Below are positions 34,539 to 52,800 of a stretch of DNA of 64,000 nt, in pieces; position 1 is the first letter of the stretch; the number at the start of each line of letters is the position of its first letter. Origin of the DNA: Ciona intestinalis. Its lineage: Eukaryota; Chordata; Ascidiacea; Phlebobranchia; Cionidae. Under the pieces are notes generated by a model, which had not been told where the DNA came from, did no database searches, and saw only the letters and a program-made list of their open reading frames with translations. The translations under genes were made by a program, and so were the position numbers. Where the stretch lies: the NCBI RefSeq assembly GCF_000224145.3, contig NC_020167.2, positions 6,640,862 to 6,704,861 on the forward strand, read 5' to 3'.

Positions 34539-37069
34539 TTAAAGAATTGTCGTGATACATTGTGTGGGCGGGGTCACCGCTACCATTTTCGTTTCAATCG
34601 TCTGTTCCACGTATAATGGGTCGCTGTAGCTTCGCCAAACGACAATTGGCACCCTTATTACCAGTATCAAAACAGCAAGGCATAACAGAGTGATTGCACA
34701 AATGGTAACTGGTGACCAAGGGTAGAACTGGCGAACTATTATGCCACAGGCTATCCAAGCAACTGTGGGATAGATTGTAAAAGTATATCTCGTCCAACGA
34801 TCGAAAACTGCCATCTCTATAATAAACCATAGCAGCACGATTCCGCCAAAGACAGCGAGGGCTATTGTACTTGTAATGTGCATAGGCAATTGAGCTTGGT
34901 AGGTCATCAGAATTATCTGGTAAAAGATCAAAAAGGAATCTGGTAAAAGTTACAATATCTCAGTAGAAATATTTCCAAGATATTATAAGTTCTATAGCCA
35001 TATATGACAAACAGTGGAGCATTAATTTCATAAAACCGGAAATGCATCAAGCTTAATTGGCCTATAATACACAGTCTCGGATATAAGTCGTCGATATATA
35101 GGTTAGTAAATATTGGTTAAAATGTCACTAGAATTTAAACGACCAAGTATTAAATCCCCGCTTAAAAATACTTTATATTCCCGCACCTATGTGAGTTTGA
35201 GACATTACTTTACAACTAGGACTTTAGCCCATTTTCTTACCACGTTTATGATCAGCAGATAAATGCTCCAAGTCAACAAAACGGAAATCCCATTTTGAAC
35301 CAGAGTTCGAGCAACCCAGAGATCCCATGGACGTTTGTATTGCAGCAATGCTCCAACACTGCAAGTTTATGAAGAGTTTATAAAGTATACGCGTTTAGGC
35401 ATGTATGGTATATAGGTTGGGGTAAGATGGTTTATTTACCCTATTTTTATCGTCCTATGTGGTAGAAAACGCGAATCAATAGATGTAAATTAAAATCATG
35501 TGTCGTATAAACATATAAATAAATGTAGTTTGCGTTGCGGGCGGACCACGGCAGTCGTTATAAAATGTATGTTTTGTTTCGCCCTTGTGCTTGCTTATAA
35601 GCTTGTCGGTTTTTATTTTTGGAGATGTTTGCATATTTATTAATGTGTGGGTTACACTTAGGTCCCATAAGAAACCATTGGGTTGGAATACCAACAAAAT
35701 AAAGACTTTATTTTATTATTGATTTTTAGTATAGATGTATGAATGAAATACCTAATAGATTTCATCTGCTCTTGGCAAATATCATGACGTTACTTACCCA
35801 TAAACTGCTTTGTGTGACGTAATAAGGGCCAAGATGGATCCGGTTATGACGAACAATTGTAGGAATAGTGACGCAACAAAGGCTTCTCGGTCCCACAACA
35901 ATAACCAACCAACATGAGTCAGTGAGCACGCGCACCACGTGACGTGAAACTTTGCGGGAAACAGTTCAATATTTTTGTTGACCTTTTTATCTTTTCTTTT
36001 AGCCACTGTTAAAAAAAGATTAAATCAGAAAAATGACATGACGAAATAATATTTTAATATTATTTTATTTGCCCATATTTCGAAACAATATTTCAGAACA
36101 TACAATACCTTTTTCCTAATCGTATTTGTAACAATTACAACGTCGTTTAGAGACGTGAGGATACGATTATATAATTCTGTAAATATTTAACCTATTAAAC
36201 TACACGTAGCCAGGCAACGACAGTCTTTATAAGTTTCATGTTTTATATGAACCCTGTGCCTGGTTATAAGTTACTTTATATTTACCTTTGTGGGTGATCT
36301 TTTAAGGTATATATAACCGACAATTTATTTTAGACAAACAAAAAGATACTCCTGGGTTGGAGCAATTACTGACGTTAATAAGGGTCTAAACTTGTACAAA
36401 ACCCCTTACCTGGCCTGCACATAGTTGCCACGCAATAAGCCACCCATAGCATGTTCCATGTATATATGAACTCCCATATCGCGTGCGTCCATTTTGGGGG
36501 CGTTAAATCAGTCATCCATGAATCGAAAATCACGTGACTCTTGTTTCGAAATATTGCTGTATAAAACAAAATCTGGTTAAACACTGCTTGTATCGCAGTA
36601 TATATGCATAAATTGCAGTGTGTTAAATGCGTATGATCTTCAAATCTAGAATATGTGACAAATTATCTTATATTGTATATCGTCTAGGGAATAACTTAAA
36701 ATCAAACTAAATTCTGTAACCCTATAAGGACCTACCTGTTTTGACATAAATCTGCGCAAGATAACGGTATATTGTACCCTAGTTTTAGAACTGCACAAAT
36801 AAATAACGCCTCTGACTTTTATCGTCTTCTGTCAGCATATAGTCTTTAATAAATTGCAATCAAGTTTTCCAAACTACCGATAAAGCAACGAAAAAGTTCA
36901 AAAACGTGAATTTATTTTTACCGAATCTTAGATTGTTGAAACACATCCCATTTGCGTCGACCAGAATACCAAGAGTCACTGCTCCAAGCCATAAGAATGC
37001 TGATATAACTGCACATATGCCGACGCATACATCGCGTTTGGTACGTTCTTTATGATCCTGACTTTCCAT
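34539..37069 (-). CDS. unrecognised eight-helix membrane protein
   Basis: I do not recognise this gene. Five exons in minus order, 37069-36922, 36556-36410, 36005-35798, 35358-35241 and 34916-34539, join in phase to 332 aa. The start is the ATG of MESQDHKERTKRD, a charged N-terminus. I count eight hydrophobic stretches: VCVGICAVISAFLWLGAVTL, IWEFIYTWNMLWVAYCVATM, FHVTWCACSLTHVGWLLLW, FVASLFLQLFVITGSILALI, ARTLVQNGISVLLTWSIYLL, STIALAVFGGIVLLWFIIEM, YPTVAWIACGIIV and ICAITLLCLAVLILVIRVPI. Helix 2 is preceded by TPPKWTHAIWEFIYTW, which recalls the PPxWxFxxxWxxLY motif of TspO proteins, and the loops carry WDREAF and PWDLW. The TspO link is only a resemblance; TspO has five helices. There is no signal peptide or catalytic motif, and it is not an obvious GPCR. 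A transporter or lipid-binding role is possible but not shown. Confidence 0.75.
35408..35465 (-). repeat. fragment of the 200 bp inverted-end repeat
   Basis: TATAGGTTGGGGTAAGATGG followed by TTTTTATCGTCCTATGTGGT. It lies in the intron before the last-but-one exon of the membrane protein gene. Confidence 0.5.
35528..35612 (-). repeat. SINE 3' fragment
   Basis: GGACCACGGCAGTCGTTATA then GTTTTGTTTCGCCCTTGTGC and TTGCTTATAAGCTTGTC follow the order of the reversed SINE body. Confidence 0.5.
36200..36395 (-). repeat. old SINE copy
   Basis: AGCCAGGCAACGACAGTCTT, CCCTGTGCCTGGTTATAAGT, TTTGTGGGTGATC and GGGTTGGAGCAATTACTGAC keep the SINE order in reverse. It ends near exon 2 of the membrane protein gene. 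Confidence 0.55.
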
Positions 37070-37439
37070 GTTTTGCAGTAAATTATTTCCTTATAATTGC
37101 CCAAACTTTCACTATATGCAGTAGGAAGTCTGAGTAAGTGTTTCTTTCTAATAGCCTATAAATTTCAGTTTGCAGAACGAAAATTAAATAAGATTTTGCT
37201 TATAGATATATTTCTTATTGTACTTTAACATCAAGGTAAAGGAAATATGCATAGCGGTTGACAAACAATTAATAAACCAATTAAAATTGGATACTACTTG
37301 TAAAAATAAAAAAAATTAAAGCACGGAAACAAAACAAATCTAAAAATTAACTTTACAATTTACAAACAATAATATTCGTTTCACGTACAGTTAAACAAAT
37401 ACGTTTAACTGAAGACGAATCACTTTCTTAACTCCTTAT

Positions 37440-37720
37440 TCCCTGATCTTCAATCCAAATAGTCCCTTGTGGAATAAGGGTTTGACAATCCAGAAAAAAA
37501 TCGGCAGTGATTTTAATCGATTGAATTGCAATCGTGCATATGGTCTGGATTAGCGATTATTTAACATTTTGGATCAAAGATTGAAGGATTAAGGTAGGGA
37601 TTCTAAATCCAGCTTAAGGCAATGAACCGGTGGCGAAGCAATCAAAGTGATTGAATCACGCTTGCAGTCATCAACTTTACACCCAACTAGCAGGAGATTA
37701 AAGCAGAAACTATTTCAAAG
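37440..37720. promoter_or_regulatory. candidate enhancer: cluster of GGATTA and ATCAAAG sites
   Basis: GGATTA occurs at 37547-37552 and 37586-37591, TAATCGATTG and GCGATTA beside them, and ATCAAAG (TCF/LEF-type) at 37573-37579 and 37641-37647. Many GATT/AATC words surround these. It lies 370-650 bp before the start of the membrane protein gene. Binding of Otx-type or TCF factors is inferred from the words only. Confidence 0.35.
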
Positions 37721-37932
37721 CACTGCTGTAAATGAAAGGGTGATTAGCCTCGGTATTATAGTGTTAATAATTCGGTTGTGTTGATTGCTTTCGTCACGTG
37801 CCGCGGTAGTGCATTTTTTATTGCTTTTAAAACTAAAACAGGGTAAGAAACTGAGAATGTGTGTTTAAATTAATTTATGAATGACTTAAAGCAAATTTTG
37901 TTCATTTAAAAAGATAGGATAGTACAAGTTTT

Positions 37933-38148
37933 GAATGTAACTTACTTTATCTTCGCGTGGCCGGAAAACGACAGTCGTTATCACACGGGTTTAACACCTC
38001 GTGCCAGCTTACGAGTTATCATGTATGTTACTTTGTAGGTGATTTTTTTGGATTTTTTCATTTTTTTATGTATGGCTGATAATTTAGACAACCCATTAGT
38101 GACCACTGGGTTGGAGCAATTGCCGTTAAGTGTCTTGCCCAAGGACAC
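37933..38148 (-). repeat. SINE copy, 3' two thirds
   Basis: From GAATGTAACTTACTTTATCT through GTGGCCGGAAAACGACAGTC, CTTACGAGTTATCATGTATG and GACAACCCATTAGTGACCAC to GTGTCTTGCCCAAGGACAC. It is close to the intact copy at 44270 in reverse; the tRNA-like head is missing (5' truncated). Confidence 0.8.
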
Positions 38149-39472
38149 ATTAATCTGCTTTTTTTAACAAACGCATGGCGTTTAACACATGTGACCCCAT
38201 ATTATTGGTGAAATTTTTACCAATAAAGTAAAAAGTCACAAAAATCTCGCGAGCATCGTCTTTGTAAAGTTTGTTTTGAAACTTGCCAACAATATAGGAA
38301 TATTAAAGTCAGGCACCAAAACAATCTGCCAATCAAACAACTATCCCAAGAAAGTCAAAATGTAATAAGGGGCATTTAGAGAAATACGGCTTCAAAGTGC
38401 TGTCTATTGAAATCACTTTTTACAGAATATTTCAATTTGATCTGAAAAAAAACATTTTTGCATGAAATGGCAAAATGCAGGCCACAGATTCGGCTCTACC
38501 GAATATTAATACGTTCATTTATGCACGTGTACGAAGAAGCTCTAATTGTGTATATCTATGCTTTATACAAGTTTCTTGTTTCACGTCCTTCAGCAGGACA
38601 TGCCATAAGCCTAAAATTTTAGGCCAGAGTTGGTTAATTCTTTATTCCCAAATCTTTTTGGTAGACGCATGGCCTACTAAAGATATCTTTTGTAGGCCAT
38701 GGTAGACGGTTGTCATTGAAACAAGTTGATTTGGGGACATTTTAGTTGCCTTGTTTATATGTGGTAACTTGAAACGGGCACGTGGTGTTTGAAACAACTA
38801 AAACATCATGTTAAAACGATTGTCGATTCCCATTCCTACCACACGAGAACAAGATAGCTCTAATGAGTGAGCATATAATAAAGTAATCAGCATAATTTAA
38901 ATTAGCATAATATATTCGCCAACAAGGCAATTTTCAGTCGCCATTTGCGTTCGTGTAGCAGTAGGTAGAATGCTTGTATACATTACAGGTTTTTATATGA
39001 CTACGTCTGTGTAGAATGAAATGTTTGGCTATAGTTGTGGATGATAAAATGCATTTTAAATATATGATCTTTATGGTTCTATCACTTGACCGAAAATTAG
39101 AAAAACATGCAGAATGTTTTGTTGCAGTGGCGCGTGTTTAAATGTTATGGCGGTATTGTTTATGGTAATGTACCGTGTCTCACTCGATGCGGAGTGCGTC
39201 TGCATTATGCAGTACAAATAAATAGCGAGATTATGGACCCCGGGATTATATATTCAGTTCAGATACAAACGCATGCACTAAAAGCACTGATATTGTAACC
39301 ACTTATAACTCCGCGATATATCCTTGCCCAAGTTTGACGGTTTCACACACATTAAGATATCAATATTTCTCACATATATTGACACGAAATCTTACAAATC
39401 CAACTTCATTTTCGTAAAAAATTTTCAGATATAGTTTATAGTACAACTGTAATTTGAACAATTTGTAATAAA

Positions 39473-46990
<7,518 letters not shown>

Positions 46991-48615
46991 CATTGAATTA
47001 TTCCTTTAACTGGTCTTCATTACATTGAGCGGCATCAAAGGCAATGTAGCCAATTGCGATTTTGTGGCGACAGTTTCTTTGTGAACACAGTGAGGACATA
47101 AAGTGTTTAACTGTCGTTACATATAGGTGCAAAAGTGGACCAAAAACGAAATTAACATTTTATATTAATTTCGCATTCTTGGAACGTGCAAACTACTTCT
47201 GTGTTTTGATCTCCACTCCTTTTTCTAACAATGAATCATTTTTCATTTGTTCCACAATTTTAATGTTTTGTTGTATGTGTTGTTAATTGGCTACAACACA
47301 TGCTCCACCAATTCACTGCGCAAAGTAGAAACTGCTAAGTTTACTTGGTTTAATTTATTAGTTTATTTGCAAGAAAGTAGAAAAGATAATCCTTGCATTG
47401 TTACACCAAAACAACCGATTACGCTAACTTATGGATAATGTGGTACTGATTAAGCCTCCTTCAATGAAGATCAATATTGAAGGTGATGTTGTTGCTGCTA
47501 GTAGATGTTGTATATTGACTTTGGAGTTTGCGTGGTCTTAGACTGAACGCCTACACGCTCTTCGAACTCTGACTGCTCCATCAAATGACATATTGTGGTC
47601 CCTGTAACTTTCATTGTCACCACTAACGACTTTAACTCGCAAGTCGATAATAACTCACAATCCAGCCAGAAAACAAACTCTCAATATTGATGGCAGTGAA
47701 AAGTCCTTACCAAAAATGTATCATATATACTATAGAGGTTTCAGGGGCAGCTCTGGTTTGAACTACTTGAACTATCGTTTATACAGCGGGTTAGATATGA
47801 CGTAGGCATAAGAAAAGGTTCCATATTCGTTTCAGCATAGTAGAGTACTATGGTTTCAGCGTAACAACCGATTTCGGTTTGTGACGTCGTTAAGTGACGG
47901 GCCACTATGACCTACTAAGAGATTCCGCACGCGACATTTTCAGCAAAAACACAAGCTTACAGTGATAGAAGCGTCTAATTCATTCAGTATTCTTTGTCTG
48001 CCGTGTACAAGGTTGTGATGGATAGTTCAAAGTAGAGTGGTAAAAGTAGAAATAAGGGGACGGTAACCCAAAAGAAGTGACTAAGTGCATGTCATGTTGT
48101 AGCGTAGTTGGTATGTTCAAATTGAAAAATTAAGTACCGCAAGATGACAGTAGAGTACCTCAGCCTTTTGCGTTTGTTATTGTTGCCACGTGGTATAGTG
48201 CAGTCGGTGCATTTTATGTGCATGAGAGCATGAGAGGAAAAGTTTATACATATATACTTTGGTTACAGATGCAAAGAATGGCTTAGAACTTAGATGGTTA
48301 CGTGTTTTCTTTTGGGTTGCCCTTTTTTATGTGTCTTAATGTCTCAAATTTAAACGGGATTGCAAGTTTAGCACCCCTTGTTCTTATTGTAAATAGTTTG
48401 TGAGAGTTACCTTTATTAAACCGTATTCTTTAATACAAGCCAGAGTATATATATATAAATGTAATTTACATAAAACCAAGACATAAACTTAATAAATGTT
48501 TTCTGTGAGTTTTGGTTAAAGTTGTAAACTTCTCACTTCTTAAATCTTTTTTGTTGTTTTATAACTCCAGATTTATAAGCTAACCTGTATTGTGCTGTCA
48601 TTTTCTACAGGAAAA
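46991..48615. other. CPSF3-REXO4 spacer
   Basis: Contains the CPSF3 3' untranslated region and the region upstream of REXO4. Short open frames (47062-47286, 47614-47805) have no recognisable product. The final CATTTTCTACAG (48599-48610) is acceptor-like. Confidence 0.5.
48599..48610 (+). promoter_or_regulatory. splice-acceptor-like site before REXO4
   Basis: CATTTTCTACAG ends six bases before the REXO4 ATG. It could receive a trans-spliced leader, which Ciona uses widely, or a 5' untranslated exon. There is no way to tell from the sequence alone. Confidence 0.55.
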
Positions 48616-49578
48616 ATGGTACGTTCGAAAAAACGAAAAATAAGTGATCCAGATAAGAATGTGAATTTGAATAAAGTGAAGATACCAAAATGTTCTGCAA
48701 ACTGGAAAGTTCTTCAAAGTCAAATTGAAGAGAAAAAAGTGAAAGAGGCTGCGGAAAAAGAAGAAAAAATAAAGAAAAGAAAAATAGACAATGTTTCCTC
48801 CGAAAAGCAGTTTAAAAGAAAAGATAATAAACTAAAACCATCTCGTAATATAAACAATAATTCAAATGGAATTATTAAAAAAAAGAAAACAATTTCCGAA
48901 GATATTTGGTTTGATGGCGTGGACGCAAGTGAAATAATGGACTTAGAAAATGGGGAGGATGTAAAAGTAACTGGAAGTGCTGCCAACTCTACTGTTCAGA
49001 ATAAATTGGTGAAAAAAGATGGATATTCAGGGATTACTAGGATAGTTGCGATGGATTGTGAGATGGTAGGGGTGGGAGATGATGGAAGGGATTCTGTTCT
49101 TGCCCGTGTTTCGCTCGTTAACCAATTCGGGAAATGTATTTATGATAAACACGTAAAAGCCCGGGAAGACGTTACCGATTATCGAACTTTTGTCAGTGGA
49201 ATTAGACCCGCTGATCTTGAAAATGCTGAAGATTTTGAAGTTGTTCAGAAAGAAGTTGCGGAGATAATTGAAGGGAGAATTCTAGTCGGGCATGCTCTTT
49301 GGAACGATTTTCAAGTCCTCTTTTTAAATCATCCAAAAAAATGCATCAGAGACACTGCAAAGTATAAACCATTCCGTAACCTCACTGCTGGCCGCTCACC
49401 AGGTTTAAGAATCCTTTGCAAGAAGATACTTGGTGTTGATGTACAGAAGGGTGAACACAGTTCAGTACAAGACGCACAAGCAGCCATGAGATTATACACA
49501 ATGCATAAAAAACATTGGGAAGCTCAAGCGTATGTTAAGTTAAATAAAAAAGTTAAAAAGAAACAACCAAACAACTAA
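48616..49578 (+). CDS. REXO4: RNA exonuclease 4 homolog (single exon)
   Basis: DEDDh 3'-5' exonuclease of the REXO4/XPMC2 family, nucleolar in known relatives. 320 aa with no intron. The lysine-rich N-terminal half (MVRSKKRK, KKRKIDN, IIKKKKT) is likely a nucleolar signal. The exonuclease domain spans about residues 141-305. It has DxE in AMDCEMVG (Asp147, Glu149), then RPADLENAEDF, GHALWNDFQVL (Asp231), RDTAKYKPF and HSSVQDAQAAM (His281, Asp286). These are all the expected catalytic residues. The ATG at 48616 directly follows an acceptor-like CTACAG; the longer in-frame extension upstream has no ATG. It is followed 263 bp later by ALG1 on the same strand. Confidence 0.95.
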   Translation: MVRSKKRKISDPDKNVNLNKVKIPKCSANWKVLQSQIEEKKVKEAAEKEEKIKKRKIDNVSSEKQFKRKDNKLKPSRNINNNSNGIIKKKKTISEDIWFDGVDASEIMDLENGEDVKVTGSAANSTVQNKLVKKDGYSGITRIVAMDCEMVGVGDDGRDSVLARVSLVNQFGKCIYDKHVKAREDVTDYRTFVSGIRPADLENAEDFEVVQKEVAEIIEGRILVGHALWNDFQVLFLNHPKKCIRDTAKYKPFRNLTAGRSPGLRILCKKILGVDVQKGEHSSVQDAQAAMRLYTMHKKHWEAQAYVKLNKKVKKKQPNN

Positions 49579-49841
49579 TGACTGTGTGTCATCCAAATTT
49601 TATTTTTTAATTGTTGAAAATCAGTGATGAAGACTGAATTAAACGGCTGAATTAATATGTTGATACGAATAATAAGTTTTTCTTTTCTAAATTTTGTCAA
49701 ATTTTACATTAATAATTCGTGTCTTAATCTCGCTGTGTAACATTTTTGAAAAAAATTTCTACCAGCCGTTAAATGAAATGAAAAAATAAATTTGTTTAAA
49801 TTTTGACGCATTTGTTAAAACTTTTCTATTTCTAGAATAAA
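49579..49841 (+). promoter_or_regulatory. REXO4-ALG1 intercistronic spacer with poly(A) signal and acceptor
   Basis: 263 bp between stop and start. AATAAA lies at 49785-49790, and a pyrimidine-rich CTTTTCTATTTCTAG ends at 49835, six bases before the ALG1 ATG. A poly(A) signal 45 bp before an acceptor is the layout expected when one transcript is cleaved and the downstream mRNA is trans-spliced. Confidence 0.6.
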
Positions 49842-52800
49842 ATGGCAGACTCATTAATTAGAATTATAAACCTTTGGATTTTATTTCCCATTGGTTTGTT
49901 CTTTCGCCTTATCCTGATATTTTCTGTTCTACTTATTATAAGAAGACTTTATGTTTATGGAAAAAAACGTTCAAAGGTTGCTGTCGTTGTTCTCGGAGAT
50001 GTTGGCAGAAGTCCGAGGATGTCTTACCACTCGGTGTCCCTAGCAAGTCACGGATTTGACGTTACCTTAGTTGGATATGCAGGTCAGTTTTCTGTTTTAA
50101 TTTTAAAATCGTTTAATCCACTTAACTATTCGGGTTAAGTAATGCAAAATTAAATCCTGAAACAAGGTATTCAAAAAAATTGCCTTATGTTCCCTTATAT
50201 TAGAAACTCGGTGTTAAATTTGGTTTTGTTTGATAAAGTAATAAAATTTTCCATTCTATTTATTAAAATAGTTTTTAGCAAATTTAATTTTAGTCCGTCA
50301 GAACCTGGGTACTGTAATACTAATAAGATAAGTGACTATGTATGATCTTTAAACATATTCCATAATTTAATGTTTCAGGATCCGTCCCCCACCCTTTAGT
50401 CTTAGAGTCAAAGAAGATTCGTCTTCAGTTTGTAAAAGAAGCTCACGTAACAAGGGGTATGATAAATATATCCATAAAAAATTTACTGCTTGTAGTCTTT
50501 TTTTACCAACTCACTACCATCTTACCTCTGTGGCAATTTGATAGCAAGCACACCAAGCCACTGAGTAATTTACGTTTTTTATTTCACATTATGGGGCAAT
50601 TCACCTGTTTTGTGTTGTAGCTACAGCACTAGTTACTCAGGTTATAGCTTTTTTTGTGATGTATTACCGTAGTGTTGTACTAGATATCCATTGTTTCAAT
50701 TTCTTCAACCTAAGAATAGGGTTAATTTAGGTTATTACAATATTTTAATTTAAAACTTTATGTTTGTGGGCTGAACACGCCCAAACCAAAAGCCAAATAA
50801 TTTTTCATTTTTAAAAGATTGAAACATCCTCGTATTTTCTAACCCTGCTATGTTTTGTTTAGGTATGCCCAGGATATTTGCCTATTTTTACAAAGTGATT
50901 ACACAAAGTGTTTATCTATTATGGACGATGATGGTACAAGTTAATGCTACTGAATATATCTTAGTTCAGGTAAGATTTGGTGAAGAAACTATTTTGTATA
51001 AAGTGTCGCTTAGGTTAGAACTCAAAATATATACATCATGTGTGTCTGGTTTATAAGAAGACACCTTGTTATAACCCTACAGTGAGCATGAGGTGTATGA
51101 ATGGAACACACCAATGCTTGTCTGGTGTGTGAGAAGACACCCATGTTTCATTTAAATGTATTCATGACCTAAAACTCCTATAGTGTTGCTTTACTCTACA
51201 AATCACACATAACTGCTACATATAACACAACTTACCTATTGTTACAGAACCCCCCATGTATACCGAGCTTAGCCATCTGCTGCTTCTTATCAGTTTGTAA
51301 TGGAAGCAAACTTATAATAGATTGGCATAATTATGGATATTCTATACTTGCACTATCGCTTGGGGAAAATCACCTAATGGTGAAGGTTGCAAAATGGTAA
51401 GTTACAACTTGTGTAAATTCAGAACGAACAAGGTATATACTAAAAATTAGAAAATAGAAAACATGTTCTGTTTTAGACACACAAATATAAAAAAACTTGT
51501 GGTGGCAAGACAGGTTCCTATAATTATATACACATCATTAAATAGTAACATCATTTACAACTAAAAACTGTAATAAATTTCTGCAAATCTGACCCTGATC
51601 TGCTTATGCAGTTGGTAGATTCTTATGTGTAAAGAAATACAGTAAGGGTCTGGAGCTAGGAATACGTAACATACAAAAATCAAGTTCTCTAAGTATTTGA
51701 TTTTTGTCTGTTACGTTTTCGAAGCACTAGATCCTTACAGCCAAAAAGTTAGAATTGTTTCAAAAAATATATATAGATATAACTATAACTGTCTCCTCTC
51801 AATTTATAAAGTTTGGCGCTGATGAAAACTACAACTATATATAGCTAAAAATGTAACTTACTTTATCCTCGCGTGGCCGGAAAACGACAGTTGTTATCAC
51901 ACGGGTTTACCACCTTGTGCCAGCTTAGAGCTTACAAGTTACCTTGTATGTTACTTTGTGGGTAATAAATTGTTTTTTTGAGCTTATCTAATGTCAGCTA
52001 TTGTTTTATAATACAGGTATGAAGAAATATTTGGTCAGTTGTCGTCAGGAAACTTATGTGTGACGAAAGCTATGCAAGAACATCTGTTTAACAAATGGAA
52101 CATTAGGTATGTCTGTATACTACATATATTACTATTAGTCCCACTGAAGGGTGGGGGAAGACGGGACACCTTTATCACATAATATCAAAAAATCCTGATT
52201 ATGTTTTAAACACTTATTAATGGTCTATTGGAGTCGAAGGATATGGTTTTATAATTCTTAAACTGTTCTTTGTTTACTACCAAATGGAATGAGAAAATAA
52301 AAGAAAAAAATGTCCCCTCTCTTTCCACCCTACTATATTATTGTTGTTACAGGGTTATTAATTTAGGAGGTTTTGTAGGCCATGGGTACAAATGCTTTTT
52401 GTTAAGCAAGGGTTCAATTGTCTTATTCTGCAGCTACATTTAACCTTATATTTAAATTTTTACCAAATTAATAATAAATATATATAATAGTAATTTAATG
52501 TGACATTATATTAATGATATGTTGACTCTCTTTTCAAGCCATTCAACTTTTTAGTAATTATGATTCATTTTTTTAAATGCATATAAAATACCATTGATAT
52601 TGATATATATATAAGATATCTATGATCAGTGCAGATGTCATGCATGACAGAGCAGCTTCAATTTTTCGGAAACTTGACAATGAAGAACGACACAAAGTAA
52701 GATTTCAACAGGATAATCAAATGTATATTTGTGGTTTTGGTTTTTGAGCCAAAATATTTAAAATTAAAACATACGGGTTATAGTTTTTGGTTGTTATGTT

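Larger units (their letters stand above)
37070..39472. promoter_or_regulatory. divergent spacer between the membrane protein gene and CPSF3
   Basis: 2.4 kb with no supported coding sequence. It holds a reversed SINE copy (37933-38148), a SINE-like piece at about 38760-38860 and, at 37440-37720, a cluster of GATTA and ATCAAAG words that may be regulatory. CPSF3's promoter must lie near its right edge. Confidence 0.5.
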
